A DNA stretch of 64,000 nt, from the NCBI RefSeq assembly GCF_029543245.1, contig NZ_JARQWV010000005.1, positions 62,001-126,000 of the forward strand, given 5' to 3'. Position numbers and translations under genes: made by a program. Of the stretch, positions 26,563 to 35,895 are shown piece by piece. Within the stretch, counting starts at the first letter, position 1. Each line of letters opens with the position of its first letter. Origin of the DNA: Caulobacter endophyticus. GTDB lineage: Bacteria; Pseudomonadota; Alphaproteobacteria; Caulobacterales; Caulobacteraceae. A model generated the notes under the pieces. It searched no databases. It saw nothing but the letters and a program-made list of their open reading frames with translations, and was not told the origin of the DNA.

Positions 26563-29469
26563 TTAGTGGGCCTCGTCCCAGTTCGCTGCGGCGCGCGCCT
26601 CGACGGTCAGGGGCACCGACAGCGCCACCGCCGGTTCGGCCGCGCCCTCCATCACCCGGCGGGCGACCGCACAGACCGCGTCGGCCTCTTCCTGCGGAGC
26701 CTCGAACACCAGTTCGTCGTGCACCTGCAGCAGCATGCGGGCCTTCAGGCCCTCCTGCTCGAGCGCGGCGGGCATGCGGGCCATGGCCCGGCGCATGACG
26801 TCGGCGGCCGCGCCCTGGATCGGGGCGTTGATGGCCGCCCGCTCGGAGAACTGCCGCTGGCCCACCGACTTGGCGTGGATGTCGGGGATGTTGATCTTGC
26901 GGCCGAAGATCGTGGTCACGTAGCCGTGCTCGCGCACGAAGGCCTTGGTGGCGTCCATATAGGCCTGGATGCCGGGGAAGCGCTCGAAATAGGTCTTGAT
27001 ATAGGCCCCGGCCTCGCCCTGGCCGATGCCCAGCTGGTTGGCCAGGCCGAAGGCGCTGATGCCGTAGACGATGCCGAAGTTGATGGCCTTGGCCCGGCGG
27101 CGGATCAGCGGGTCCATGCCCTCGATCGGGGTGTCGAACATCTCCGAGGCCGTCATGGCGTGGATGTCGAGGCCGTCGCGGAAGGCCTGCTGCAGCTGCG
27201 GGATCTGGCCGATGTGGGCCAGCAGGCGCAGCTCGATCTGGCTGTAGTCGGCGCTGATCAGCACCTTGCCGGGCTCGGCCACGAAGGCCTTGCGGATCTT
27301 GCGGCCTTCCTCGGTGCGCACCGGGATGTTCTGAAGGTTCGGGTCCGACGACGACAGGCGGCCCGTGGTGGTGGCGGCCAGGGCGTAGGAGGTGTGCACC
27401 CGGCCCGTGCGCTCGCTGATCGCGGCGATCAGGTTCTCGGTATAGGTGCCCTTCAGCTTGGACAGCTGGCGCCAGTCGAGCAGCACGCGCGGCAGCTCGT
27501 GTTCGTTGGCCAGGCTTTCCAGCACGTCGCTGTCGGTCGACCACTGGCCCGTGGCGGTCTTCTTGCCGCCCTTCATGTTCAGCTCGCCGAACAGCACGTC
27601 GCCGATCTGCTTGGGGCTGCCCAGGTTGAACGGGCGGCCGGCCAGCTTTTGGGCCTGCTCCTCGAAGTCGGCCATGCGCAGCGAGAACTCGTTGGACAGG
27701 CGGCGCAGGGTCTCGGGATCGACGCGGACGCCGTCGTTCTCCATGGTCGCCAGCACGCCCGGCATCGGCCGCTCGAGGGTCTCGTAGACCGTCAGCAGGC
27801 CCTCGGCCGCCAGGCGCGGGCGCAGGACGTTGTAGAGCCGCAGGGTGACGTCGGCGTCCTCGGCGGCATAGGCCGTGGCCTTGTCCAGCGCCACGTGCTT
27901 GAAGCTGATCTGGCTCTTGCCCGTGCCGGCCACCTCCTTGAAGGGGATCGGCTTGTGGCCCAGCCACAGCTCCGAAAGCTCGTCCATGCCGTGGCCGTGC
28001 AGGCCCGCTTCCAGCACGTAGCTGATCAGCATGGTGTCTTCGATCGGGGCGACGGCGATCCCCCGGCGGGCCATCACCGCGATGTCGTACTTGGCGTTCT
28101 GCGCGACCTTCAGCACCGAAGGGTCTTCCAGCAGCGGCTTCAGCGCGGCCAGAGCCTCCTCCTCGGAGATCTGCTCCAGCTTGGCCGGGGCCTCGAAGGC
28201 CAGGCCCCCGTCCTGCGGCTTCTCCTCGTGGCTGACGGGGATATAGCAGGCCTCGCCAGGCGCGATGGCCAGCGACACGCCGCACAGGCCGGCATTGGCC
28301 GACGACAGGGCGTCGGTCTCGGTGTCGAAGGCGACGATCCCCTTGGCCCGGGCCTTGTCGATCCAGACCTGCAAGGTTGGCAGGTCGCGCACGCAGACAT
28401 AGGCCGCGGTGTCGATGGCGACGGGCTCGGCGACCGGATTGGCCGCGGCGCGGGCGGCGGCCGAGACGTAGGATACGCTGGTCACCGGGGCGGTTACCGG
28501 CTTGTCCGAGGGGCGCGTATCGAGCGTGCGCGGGGCGGCCGCGGCGTTGCCGTCGCCCACCCGGCGGGCGAGCGTCCTGAACTCCATCTCTTCGAGGAAG
28601 GCGGCCAGCACCGCCTTGTCGGGCTCGCGCACGACCAGGTCGTCCAGCGGCTCGGGCAGGGGGGTGTTGCAGTCCAGCGTGACCAGCGCCTTGGACAGGC
28701 GGATCTGGTCGGCGAAGTTGATCAGGGTCTCGCGGCGCTTGGGCTGCTTGATCTCGCCGGCCCGGGCCAGCAGCGTGTCGAGGTCGCCGTATTCGGTGAT
28801 CAGCTGGGCGGCGGTCTTGACGCCGATGCCGGGGGCGCCGGGCACGTTGTCGACGCTGTCGCCGCACAGCGACTGCACGTCGACCACCTGCTCGGGATAG
28901 ACGCCGAACTTCTCGAACACCTCGTTGCGGCCGATCCGGACGCCCTTCATCGGGTCGAACATCGAGACGCTGTCGCCGACCAGCTGCATCAGGTCCTTGT
29001 CGGACGAGACGATGACGGCCTCGCCGCCGGCGTCGCGCGCGGCGCAGGCATAGGCGGCGATCAGGTCGTCAGCCTCGTAGCCGGGCAGTTCGATGGCGGG
29101 CACGCCGAAGGCCCGGGTGGCGTCGCGCACCAGCGGGAACTGCGGGATCAGGTCTTCCGGCGGCGGCGGACGGTTGGCCTTGTAGAGGTCGTACAGCTTG
29201 TTGCGGAACGTCTTTTCCGAGTGGTCCCAGATCACCGCCAGGTGCGTGGGGGCGTCGCCCTGCATGTCGCGCATCAGCTTCCACAGCATGTTGCAGAAGC
29301 CCTGCACCGCGCCGACGGGCAGGCCGTCGCTCTTGCGGGTCAGGGGCGGCAGGGCGTGATAGGCGCGGAACAGATAGGCCGAGCCGTCCACCAGGAACAG
29401 GCGCAGGGGAGGGCCGTCCTGGGTGAGGGGGCGGGTCTGGGCGGATTCGGGCGCGGCGGCGTCGGTCAT
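26563..29469 (-). CDS. polA: DNA polymerase I
   Basis: A 968-residue repair and Okazaki-maturation polymerase. The N-terminal 5'-3' exonuclease (to about 310) shows LFLVDGSAYLFRAYHA, GYEADDLIA and CGDSVDNVPGAPGIG. The 3'-5' proofreading domain retains its metal site FDTETDAL (about 382), unlike many bacterial PolA proteins that have lost it. Polymerase motifs: A DYSQIELR (about 738), B RRAKAINFGIVYG (about 790) and C QVHDELVFE (about 913). Between the first two nucleases is an Ala/Pro-rich linker. An ATG four codons earlier (29481) is an alternative start. Apparently monocistronic. Confidence 0.97.
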   Translation of the reverse strand: MTDAAAPESAQTRPLTQDGPPLRLFLVDGSAYLFRAYHALPPLTRKSDGLPVGAVQGFCNMLWKLMRDMQGDAPTHLAVIWDHSEKTFRNKLYDLYKANRPPPPEDLIPQFPLVRDATRAFGVPAIELPGYEADDLIAAYACAARDAGGEAVIVSSDKDLMQLVGDSVSMFDPMKGVRIGRNEVFEKFGVYPEQVVDVQSLCGDSVDNVPGAPGIGVKTAAQLITEYGDLDTLLARAGEIKQPKRRETLINFADQIRLSKALVTLDCNTPLPEPLDDLVVREPDKAVLAAFLEEMEFRTLARRVGDGNAAAAPRTLDTRPSDKPVTAPVTSVSYVSAAARAAANPVAEPVAIDTAAYVCVRDLPTLQVWIDKARAKGIVAFDTETDALSSANAGLCGVSLAIAPGEACYIPVSHEEKPQDGGLAFEAPAKLEQISEEEALAALKPLLEDPSVLKVAQNAKYDIAVMARRGIAVAPIEDTMLISYVLEAGLHGHGMDELSELWLGHKPIPFKEVAGTGKSQISFKHVALDKATAYAAEDADVTLRLYNVLRPRLAAEGLLTVYETLERPMPGVLATMENDGVRVDPETLRRLSNEFSLRMADFEEQAQKLAGRPFNLGSPKQIGDVLFGELNMKGGKKTATGQWSTDSDVLESLANEHELPRVLLDWRQLSKLKGTYTENLIAAISERTGRVHTSYALAATTTGRLSSSDPNLQNIPVRTEEGRKIRKAFVAEPGKVLISADYSQIELRLLAHIGQIPQLQQAFRDGLDIHAMTASEMFDTPIEGMDPLIRRRAKAINFGIVYGISAFGLANQLGIGQGEAGAYIKTYFERFPGIQAYMDATKAFVREHGYVTTIFGRKINIPDIHAKSVGQRQFSERAAINAPIQGAAADVMRRAMARMPAALEQEGLKARMLLQVHDELVFEAPQEEADAVCAVARRVMEGAAEPAVALSVPLTVEARAAANWDEAH

Positions 29470-29481
29470 GGCGGCGAACAT

Positions 29482-29771
29482 AAGGGGATCGGGGCTGCGC
29501 CGGAACCCTCGCTGGGCGCGTCGCGAACGGTTGCTGACGCGCGACGGCGATGCGCCTCACGGCGAGGCTATGCAACCACTGTTCGCCCAAATGAGGCGAG
29601 ATCGCCCTTAAGGCGCCCCATGCTGGACCTGTGGATGGTTTACAGGCAAAAGCACGTCCGCCCGTGAGATGGACGTGATCCCTCTGGCGGGACCTGGGAA
29701 CCTCAGGGCCCATCAGAGGCTTGGTTCCTGGTGAGTAAAAGCGCCCTCCCCGACGCGGATACTTTTTGAGC
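29482..29771. other. Intergenic region upstream of polA
   Basis: About 290 bases between the divergent polA and a small plus-strand gene. I see no RNA gene, strong hairpin or clear promoter in it. Confidence 0.5.
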
Positions 29772-29966
29772 ATGACCTTGAAGAAGACCATAGCCCTGGG
29801 CCTTGGCCTGGGAAGTTGCAGCCTTATGGTCGCCGGTGTGCTGGCGACCGGAATCCTGGCTCCGGCCCCCGCGCCCGACACGCTGACCAGCGAGCCCGTC
29901 GAACTGCGCGCGCCGCTGGCCCCGGCCGAACAGGGCGCGCCTCTGCCAAAGCAGTACGAGGTCTGA
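29772..29966 (+). CDS. Small membrane or exported protein
   Basis: A 64-residue predicted protein. It starts MTLKKTIALGLGLGSCSL with a positively charged N-terminus and a hydrophobic core (to about residue 31), then a Pro/Ala-rich acidic tail ending LPKQYEV. It could be an inner-membrane anchored peptide or a signal peptide with a short mature part. No good ribosome binding site is visible upstream of the ATG, which lowers confidence. No family recognised. Confidence 0.45.
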   Translation: MTLKKTIALGLGLGSCSLMVAGVLATGILAPAPAPDTLTSEPVELRAPLAPAEQGAPLPKQYEV

Positions 29967-30037
29967 GGCTCGGGCCTCCCTGACCTCCTGACCTCCCGTC
30001 ATTCCCGGCCTTGTGGCGGACTGGCGCGGTCCGGAAT

Positions 30038-30220
30038 CCCTCTCTCTTAGAGAGAGGGAGGGGCCCATCGCGTAGCGATGGGAGGGTGAGTGGTTACACC
30101 CTCAGCCGGCGTGCCGGCACATCGCCCGCAACGGCGCCAAGATTTCCCGAGGGCTTCGCCTACCCACTCACCCTCCCACGCCTTCGGCGCGGGCCCCTCC
30201 CTCTCTCCATGAGAGAGGGA
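30038..30220. repeat. Palindromic intergenic repeat, family A-like (copy 4)
   Basis: Left end CCCTCTCTCTTAGAGAGAGGGAG and GGGCCCATCGCGTAGCGATGGGAGGGTGAG; right end CTCACCCTCCCACGCC, GCGCGGGCCCCTCCC and CTCTCCATGAGAGAGGG. The ends are complementary over about 60 bases. It fills most of the 29967-30278 gap. A similar left half stands at 37296-37350. Just before it (about 29997-30010) is a GTCATTCCCGGCC piece like the family B ends. Confidence 0.8.
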
Positions 30221-30278
30221 TTTGATCTCCGCAAACCACCCTTGGAGGTCCTCGGTTCCAGACGGCAACGAAGGGTAT

Positions 30279-31778
30279 CTACGGCTTCGACTTCGCCGGC
30301 TCGCCCTCTTCGGGCGCCGGGGCGGGTTCCGGCGTACCCGCTAGGGTAAGGTCGAACACCGAGCCGCCGGGGCCGGTTTCGACCAGCGCAAGATCCCCGC
30401 CGTGGCCCTGGGCCAGCTCGCGGGCGATGGCTAGGCCCAGGCCCGTGCCGCCGCGGCGCACCGAGCCCACGAACGGCTGGAACAGGTTGGCCCGCGCCCG
30501 GGCCGGCACGCCGGGGCCGTCGTCCGACAGTCTAAGGTGGCTCATGCCGTCGGCGCGGCGCAGCTCGACGAACACCCGGCCCTTGCCGCTGCGGTCGGGC
30601 GCGCCCTCGATGGCCTCGCGGGCGTTACGCAGCAGGTTGGTGAGGATGCGATGCAGCTGGTCGGGGTCGGCCTGGATCTGCTCGCGGGCGTCGATCACCG
30701 TCTCCAGGGCCACGCCCTGCGGGGTGAGGCCGGAGTCTTCGGCCGCCATGTCCAGCGCCGCGCGCAGGGCCACGGTGCGGATCACCGGGGCCGGCTCCTT
30801 GGACTTGCCGTAGGCCATGACGTCGCTGGCCAGGGTGATGGCGCGGTCCAGGGCCCGTTCGAGGCGCGGCAGGGCCTGGGCCACCTTGGGATCGCCCAGG
30901 GCGGCCAGGCGGTCCGAGGCCATCTGGGCGCTGGTCAGCATGTTGCGCAGGTCGTGATTGATCTTGGCCACCGCCTCGCCCAGGGCGGCCAGGCGGGCCT
31001 TGGCCTGCAAGGCGGTGCGCAGGTCGGTCTGCATGGCGTCGAGCTCGGCCTCGGCGCGGCCGATCTCGTCGCGGCGGCGCGACACCACCACCCGGGCCTC
31101 GGGATCCTCGGGATCGGCGCGGAAGCGCTCCATGGCCTTGGTGATGCGCTGCATGGGCCGCACCAGCAGGAAGTTCAGCGACAGATAGATCAGCCCCCCG
31201 GCCAGGCCGGCTGCGAACAGGGTCACCCCCGCCAGTCGCCAGAAGTTGGCGATCAGGTGGGCCTTCAGCGGGGCGTCGGGCAGCACGATCTCGACGAACT
31301 CGGCCTCCTGGCGGAAGCGCGGCTCGGCCATGACGCGCACCAGGCTGCCGGGCTTGCTTTTCAGGGTGAAGAACGGGGCGGCCAGCCACGAGCCGGGGTT
31401 CTGGCCGCGCAGGTCGACGAGGTAGGGCTGTTCGATGGCGCGCGGCTCGGTGGGGAGCACCAGGCGGCGGGCGCCGTCGACCTGCAAGGCCACGATGATC
31501 ACCCCGGCCTGGTCGAGCAGGCGTTGCGAGACCTGGTCGGTGACCCGGCGCTCGGGATCGGCGTCGGCGATGGTCGAGGCCAGTTCGGCCGACCGCACCC
31601 GGTCGAGCAGCCACTGCTTTTCGAGGTCGGCCAGGGCCGGCGGCAGGATGAAGGCGCCGGCCACGAATACGAAGAGGGCGGTCAGCAGCAGCAGGCGCGC
31701 CGACAGGCCGCCGGGCCACGGAAGGCGTCTTCCGGGCGGCTTGTGGGGAGCGACGGGCGGCGTGACCGGTTCGGCCAT
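30279..31778 (-). CDS. Sensor histidine kinase
   Basis: A 499-residue membrane kinase. TM1 is at about 27-50, with a periplasmic sensor (51-180), TM2 at 182-205 and HAMP at 206-258. The dimerisation/phosphoacceptor helix has His275 in KINHDLRNMLTSAQ, and the ATPase domain has N box NLLRNAREAI, G1 DDGPGVPA and G2 GTGLGLAIA. The tail is Pro/Glu-rich (PAPAPEEGEPAKSKP). No response regulator is adjacent, so it is an orphan kinase. It is the last gene of a tight operon, nine bases after the TVP38-like gene, and shares the operon with a SixA-type phosphohistidine phosphatase. Confidence 0.93.
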   Translation of the reverse strand: MAEPVTPPVAPHKPPGRRLPWPGGLSARLLLLTALFVFVAGAFILPPALADLEKQWLLDRVRSAELASTIADADPERRVTDQVSQRLLDQAGVIIVALQVDGARRLVLPTEPRAIEQPYLVDLRGQNPGSWLAAPFFTLKSKPGSLVRVMAEPRFRQEAEFVEIVLPDAPLKAHLIANFWRLAGVTLFAAGLAGGLIYLSLNFLLVRPMQRITKAMERFRADPEDPEARVVVSRRRDEIGRAEAELDAMQTDLRTALQAKARLAALGEAVAKINHDLRNMLTSAQMASDRLAALGDPKVAQALPRLERALDRAITLASDVMAYGKSKEPAPVIRTVALRAALDMAAEDSGLTPQGVALETVIDAREQIQADPDQLHRILTNLLRNAREAIEGAPDRSGKGRVFVELRRADGMSHLRLSDDGPGVPARARANLFQPFVGSVRRGGTGLGLAIARELAQGHGGDLALVETGPGGSVFDLTLAGTPEPAPAPEEGEPAKSKP

Positions 31779-31787
31779 TCGTCTGGG

Positions 31788-32522
31788 TTACTTCACGTCG
31801 GCGGCGGGGGCAACGCGGCGCCTGCGCGCGGCCTTCCAAAGCGGCGGCAGCAGGGCCAGCACGCCCAGGCCGATGATCGGCAGGTAGATGCGCGGCGAGG
31901 CCAGGGTGGCCAGGGTCACCGGATCGCCCTCGGCGAACAGGTGGCCCAGGCCCGAACCGATCCCGGCATAGACGAACGAGCTGGGCGCCATGCCCAGCAC
32001 CGAGGCCAGCAGGTAGGTGCGCAGCGGGATCTTCATCAGGCCCGAGGCGACATTGACCAGCAGCAGCGGAAAGGCCGGGATCAGCCGCAAGGTCAAAAGG
32101 TAGGAGAAGGCGTCGGCCCTGAACCCCTCCTCGATGCGCGTCAGCAGGGCCCCGGGCCTGCGCCGCAGGAAGTCGCCGAAGGCGGTGCGGCAGGCGGCGT
32201 AGACCACGGTCGAGCCGCCGGTCACCCCGGTCAGGGCCAGGAAGCCGCCCAGCGGTCCGAACAGAAATCCGGAGCTGAGCGAAAGGATCAGGGCGCCGGG
32301 CAGCGAGACCGACACCGTGGCCACGTAGATCAGCACGAAGGCCACGGCGCATTGCAGCGGATGATGGTGGGCGAAGGCCTGCAAGGCCTCGCCCTCGGCC
32401 TGCAGGGTCTCCAGGGAAAGCTTGCCGGCCACGCCCGAAGCCAGAGCCGCCACGAGCAACAGCGCCAGGACCGCCAGCGGTCCGAAGCGTCGCAGCCAGG
32501 CCAGGCTCTGGTCAGGGGTCAT
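31788..32522 (-). CDS. TVP38/TMEM64 (DedA-like) membrane protein
   Basis: A 244-residue polytopic inner-membrane protein of the TVP38/TMEM64 (SNARE-associated/DedA superfamily) type, whose members are implicated in lipid scrambling or membrane homeostasis. It has about five to six hydrophobic segments and the family core: LPGALILSLSSGFLFGPLGG, then FRADAFSYLLTLRLIPAFP and NVASGLMKIPLRTYLLAS-like motifs (about 73-175). Its start codon overlaps the pyrD stop (ATGA), indicating translational coupling. The exact substrate is unknown. Confidence 0.92.
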   Translation of the reverse strand: MTPDQSLAWLRRFGPLAVLALLLVAALASGVAGKLSLETLQAEGEALQAFAHHHPLQCAVAFVLIYVATVSVSLPGALILSLSSGFLFGPLGGFLALTGVTGGSTVVYAACRTAFGDFLRRRPGALLTRIEEGFRADAFSYLLTLRLIPAFPLLLVNVASGLMKIPLRTYLLASVLGMAPSSFVYAGIGSGLGHLFAEGDPVTLATLASPRIYLPIIGLGVLALLPPLWKAARRRRVAPAADVK

Positions 32523-33586
32523 GCGGTCCCGATCGCGTCCGAAACGCTGGTGAAGCCCTCGGCCCGCAGGCGGGCGGCGAGATCCTTCTTGATCCGCACC
32601 ACCAGGCCCGGGCCGCCATAAACGAGGGCCGAATAGAGCTGCACCGCGCAGGCGCCGGCCTTGATCTTGGCCAGGGCGTCGGCGCCGCTGGCGACGCCGC
32701 CGGCCCCGATCAGCGCCACGCGGCCCTTGGCGGCGGCGTGGAATTCGGCCAGCACCCGGGTCGAGGCGACCAGCAGCGGCGCGCCCGAAAGCCCGCCGCC
32801 CTCGCCCTTCTGCGCCGACTTCAGCGTGTCGGGGCGGGCGATGGTGGTGTTGGAGACGATGATGCCGTTCAGGCCGCAGGCCAGCACGGTCTCGACGATG
32901 GCCTCGACCTCGCCCTCTTCCAGGTCGGGGGCGACCTTGAGGAAGATCGGATAGTCGGCGCCGTCCTTCTTCAGCTCGGCCCGGGCCTGCGCCAGACGGC
33001 CCAGCAGTTCCTCCAGCGCCGCCTTGGTCTGCAAGGCGCGCAGGCCCGGCGTGTTGGGCGAGGAGATGTTGACCGTGAAGTAGTCCGACAGGCCCCACAG
33101 GCGGGAGAGGCCGGTGACGTAGTCGCCGATGCGGTCGGTCGCGTCCTTGTTGGCCCCGATATTGGCGCCGAACACGCCAAGCCGGTCGGCGTGGGCGTGC
33201 TTGCGGGCGGCCAGGCGCGCGGCGAATGGCTCGAGCCCCTCGTTGTTGAAGCCCATGCGGTTGATCACCGCCTGGTCCTCGGTGAGGCGGAACAGGCGCG
33301 GGCGCGGATTGCCGGCCTGGGCCAGGGGGGTGACCGTGCCGGCCTCCACGAAGCCGAAGCCGGCGGCCAGCATGGCGTCGGGAACCTCGGCGTTCTTGTC
33401 GAAGCCGGCGGCCAGGCCCACGCAGTTGGCCAGCGGCAGGCCCGCGACGCTGGTCGCCAGGATCGGATCGTCGACGCCGCCGTCGCGCGGGCCAAGGCCC
33501 CACTTCAGGCCGCGGATCGCCCAGCCGTGGGCGTCTTCGGGATCCAGCGCGTGCAGGGCGCGGGCGGCGATGTCGTGCAGGGCCAT
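32519..33586 (-). CDS. pyrD: Dihydroorotate dehydrogenase (quinone), class 2
   Basis: A 355-residue flavoenzyme oxidising dihydroorotate to orotate in pyrimidine synthesis, with quinone as acceptor. The N-terminal helical membrane-association segment (ALHDIAARALHALDPEDAH) marks class 2. The FMN barrel shows GLAAGFDKNAE, NRMGFNNEG, FGANIGANK, NISSPNTPGLR (the serine being the catalytic base), IFLKVAPDL, VSNTTI and GAGGVASGADALAKIKAGA. The start overlaps the DUF952 stop by one base (TGATG). It is coupled to TVP38 downstream. Length is normal. Confidence 0.97.
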   Translation of the reverse strand: MALHDIAARALHALDPEDAHGWAIRGLKWGLGPRDGGVDDPILATSVAGLPLANCVGLAAGFDKNAEVPDAMLAAGFGFVEAGTVTPLAQAGNPRPRLFRLTEDQAVINRMGFNNEGLEPFAARLAARKHAHADRLGVFGANIGANKDATDRIGDYVTGLSRLWGLSDYFTVNISSPNTPGLRALQTKAALEELLGRLAQARAELKKDGADYPIFLKVAPDLEEGEVEAIVETVLACGLNGIIVSNTTIARPDTLKSAQKGEGGGLSGAPLLVASTRVLAEFHAAAKGRVALIGAGGVASGADALAKIKAGACAVQLYSALVYGGPGLVVRIKKDLAARLRAEGFTSVSDAIGTA

Positions 33587-33924
33587 CAGGAAAGGCCCAA
33601 CTGCGGCACGCCGTCGGCGTCGAGCGCCAGCGGCTTTTCCGAGATCGCCTCGTCGGGCGACAGGCTGCGGAAGAGGTGCGGGAACAACGCTCCGCCGCGC
33701 GAGGCCTCCCACTTCAGCTCGGGACCGAGCGCATCGGCGTCGAAGCCGACCAGCAGCAGGTCTTCCTGGCCCTTGAAATAGAGGGCGGCGGTTTCCTGGG
33801 CCTGCTCGGCGGCCGACAGGTGGATGTAGCCGTCGGCGTGGTCGATGGGCGCGCCGGTGAACTGGCCGGCCGCCTTGGCCTCGTCCCAGAGCGTCTTCGG
33901 AAGGATCTTGTAGACCAGGGTCAT
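33586..33924 (-). CDS. DUF952 family protein
   Basis: A 112-residue cytosolic protein of the DUF952 family. The pattern VYKILPKTLWDEAKAAGQF, then ADGYIHLSAAEQAQETA and a late GALFPHLFRSLSPDEA is diagnostic. The fold resembles ADP-ribosyltransferases, but activity is not established. Both ends overlap neighbours: its start overlaps the SixA stop (ATGA) and its stop overlaps the pyrD start. In several alphaproteobacteria DUF952 genes sit directly before pyrD, which suggests a stable association. Confidence 0.9.
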   Translation of the reverse strand: MTLVYKILPKTLWDEAKAAGQFTGAPIDHADGYIHLSAAEQAQETAALYFKGQEDLLLVGFDADALGPELKWEASRGGALFPHLFRSLSPDEAISEKPLALDADGVPQLGLS

Positions 33925-34448
33925 TCGCCGCCGTGCCCGCCGTGTTCGGATGCGTAGAAGACGCGCGCCAGCCGCGGGGCGCCGGACGCGTCGATGTCGA
34001 AGACCGCCGCCGTGGCGGTAGGGAAGCGCGAGCGCAGCTTGGCGAGCTCGGCCGGCTCGGCCGGACCGCCCTGTGCCTGCCCCCCTTGGGCCAGTCGCAG
34101 CGAAAGATCGTGCAGGCCGGGATTGTGGCCGACCACCATCACCGTGCCGGCGGGCGCGTCGGCCTCGCGCACGGCGGCCAGCACCTCCTGCGCCTCGGCG
34201 TGATAGAGATTGCGCAGGACCTCGGCCGTCGCGCCCGGGAAGGCGCCGGCGGCGGCCTCCCAGGTCTCGCGGGTGCGGCGGGCGGCCGAGACCAGGGCGA
34301 GGTCCGGCGAAAGGCCTTCCGAGGCCAGGGCCGAGGCGATCAACGCCACGTCCTGGCGGCCGCGCTCGGCGAGCGCGCGCTCGAAGTCGCCGCCCTGGGC
34401 GGCGTGCCGCTCGGCCTTGCCGTGGCGCATCAGGATCAGACGGTCCAT
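33921..34448 (-). CDS. sixA: SixA-like phosphohistidine phosphatase
   Basis: A 175-residue member of the histidine phosphatase superfamily. It begins MDRLILMRHGKAE, with the RHG catalytic motif at 8-10. The second histidine is in VVGHNPGLHDLS and the arginines in SAARRTRETWE. SixA removes phosphate from histidine residues of phosphotransfer proteins such as ArcB or NPr in E. coli. The ATG at 34448 places the catalytic strand at the very N-terminus, as in the family. It is the first gene of a five-gene operon ending in a histidine kinase and is divergent from metX. Confidence 0.85.
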   Translation of the reverse strand: MDRLILMRHGKAERHAAQGGDFERALAERGRQDVALIASALASEGLSPDLALVSAARRTRETWEAAAGAFPGATAEVLRNLYHAEAQEVLAAVREADAPAGTVMVVGHNPGLHDLSLRLAQGGQAQGGPAEPAELAKLRSRFPTATAAVFDIDASGAPRLARVFYASEHGGHGGE

Positions 34449-34583
34449 GGCGCACTCCATAAAGCGGTTTTAAAGCTGGGCAAATGGCGAGAAACGCCGT
34501 CTTCGTCATCTCCTCATACGAGCCCGCCGCCCAGGCGCAAAGCGCATGGTTGACACCTTCGTCGACAGGCGGTCCAAGGCGAC

Positions 34584-35741
34584 ATGGCCGACCTTGATCT
34601 GGACGTTTCCGCGCCGCTCGGCGGCGGTGTCTGGCGCTTCCCCGCCGACCGGCCGCTGGTGCTGGATTCCGGGGCGAAGATCAGCGGCCTCGAGGTGGCC
34701 TACCAGACCTACGGCTCGCTGAACGAGGACGGGACCAACGCCGTCCTGATCTGCCACGCCCTGACCGGCGACCAGTACGTGGCCTCCACCCACCCGACCA
34801 CCGGCAAGCCCGGCTGGTGGACGCGCCTCGTCGGTCCCGGCAAGCCGATCGACCCGGCCCGGCACTTCGTCATCTGCGCCAACGTCATCGGCGGCTGCAT
34901 GGGCTCCACGGGGCCGGCCTCGGTCAATCCGGCGACCGGCGAGCCCTACGGCCTGTCGTTCCCGATCATCACCATCGCCGACATGGTGCGGGCCCAGGCC
35001 ATGCTGATCGACGCCCTGGGGGTCGACACCCTGCTGGCGGTGGTCGGCGGCTCGATGGGCGGCATGCAGGTGCAGCAGTGGGCGGTGGACTATCCGCAGA
35101 AGGTGTTCAGCGCCGTCGTCGTGGCCTCGACCTCGCGCCACTCGGCCCAGAACATCGCCTTCCACGAGGTGGGCCGCCAGGCGATCATGGCCGATCCCGA
35201 ATGGCGCGGCGGCGCCTATGCGGCCCAAGGCTCACGGCCCGAGAAGGGCCTGGCCGTGGCCCGCATGGCCGCCCACATCACCTATGTCTCCGAGCCGGCC
35301 CTGCAGCGCAAGTTCGGCAGAGAGCTTCAGCGCGACGGCCTGTCCTGGGGCTTCGACGCCGACTTCCAGGTCGAGAGCTACCTGCGCCACCAGGGGGCTG
35401 CGTTCGTCGACCGCTTCGACGCCAACTCCTATCTCTACATCACCCGGGCCATGGACTATTTCGACCTGGCCGCGCCGCACGGCGGGGTGCTGGCCAACGC
35501 CTTCAAGGCCGCGCGCGACGTGCGGTTCTGCGTGCTCAGCTTCACCAGCGACTGGCTGTATCCGACCGCCGAGAGCCGCCATATCGTCCGCGCCCTGACC
35601 GCCGCGGGCTGCCGCGCCGCCTTCGCCGAGATCGACAGCGACAAGGGCCACGACGCCTTCCTGCTGGACGAGCCGGTGATGGACGCGGCCCTGACGGGCT
35701 TCATGGCGTCGGTGGAACGCGAGCGGGGGATCGGGCGATGA
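34584..35741 (+). CDS. metX: Homoserine O-acyltransferase
   Basis: A 385-residue alpha/beta-hydrolase-fold enzyme that acylates homoserine from acetyl- or succinyl-CoA, the first step of methionine synthesis. The nucleophile is Ser157 in GGSMGGMQ. Other conserved parts are [47 protein letters not shown], and the catalytic Asp and His in the C-terminal FTSDWLYP and [10 protein letters not shown]. Acetyl versus succinyl preference cannot be decided here. It is followed by metW, separated only by a palindromic repeat. I looked for a SAM-II riboswitch in the 135-base leader and did not find a convincing one. Confidence 0.96.
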   Translation: MADLDLDVSAPLGGGVWRFPADRPLVLDSGAKISGLEVAYQTYGSLNEDGTNAVLICHALTGDQYVASTHPTTGKPGWWTRLVGPGKPIDPARHFVICANVIGGCMGSTGPASVNPATGEPYGLSFPIITIADMVRAQAMLIDALGVDTLLAVVGGSMGGMQVQQWAVDYPQKVFSAVVVASTSRHSAQNIAFHEVGRQAIMADPEWRGGAYAAQGSRPEKGLAVARMAAHITYVSEPALQRKFGRELQRDGLSWGFDADFQVESYLRHQGAAFVDRFDANSYLYITRAMDYFDLAAPHGGVLANAFKAARDVRFCVLSFTSDWLYPTAESRHIVRALTAAGCRAAFAEIDSDKGHDAFLLDEPVMDAALTGFMASVERERGIGR

Positions 35742-35758
35742 GGGCGCTGTTCAGGATG

Positions 35759-35887
35759 CTCCCCCTGAAGGGGGAGCTGTCGGCGAAGCCGACTGAGGGG
35801 GAAGTCTTTGCGATGTCGGCCAGCGTCTCGGAAGCTGAAAACGGCCCCCCTCCGGCCCTCCGGGCCACCTCCCCCAGAGGGGGAGGA
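35759..35887. repeat. Palindromic repeat, family A (copy 5), between metX and metW
   Basis: Left end CCCCCTGAAGGGGGAGCTGT with CGGCGAAGCCGACTGAGGGG; right end CCTCCGGCCCTCCGGGCCACC then CCCCCAGAGGGGGAGGA. The terminal GGGGGAGGA (35879-35887) is placed eight bases before the metW ATG and looks like its ribosome binding site. Confidence 0.85.
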
Positions 35888-35895
35888 TCTTGGTG

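Noticed and set aside
34449..34583. Possible SAM-II riboswitch upstream of metX
   Set aside because: Alphaproteobacterial metX often has one, but I could not align the conserved pseudoknot core to this leader. A covariance search would be decisive.
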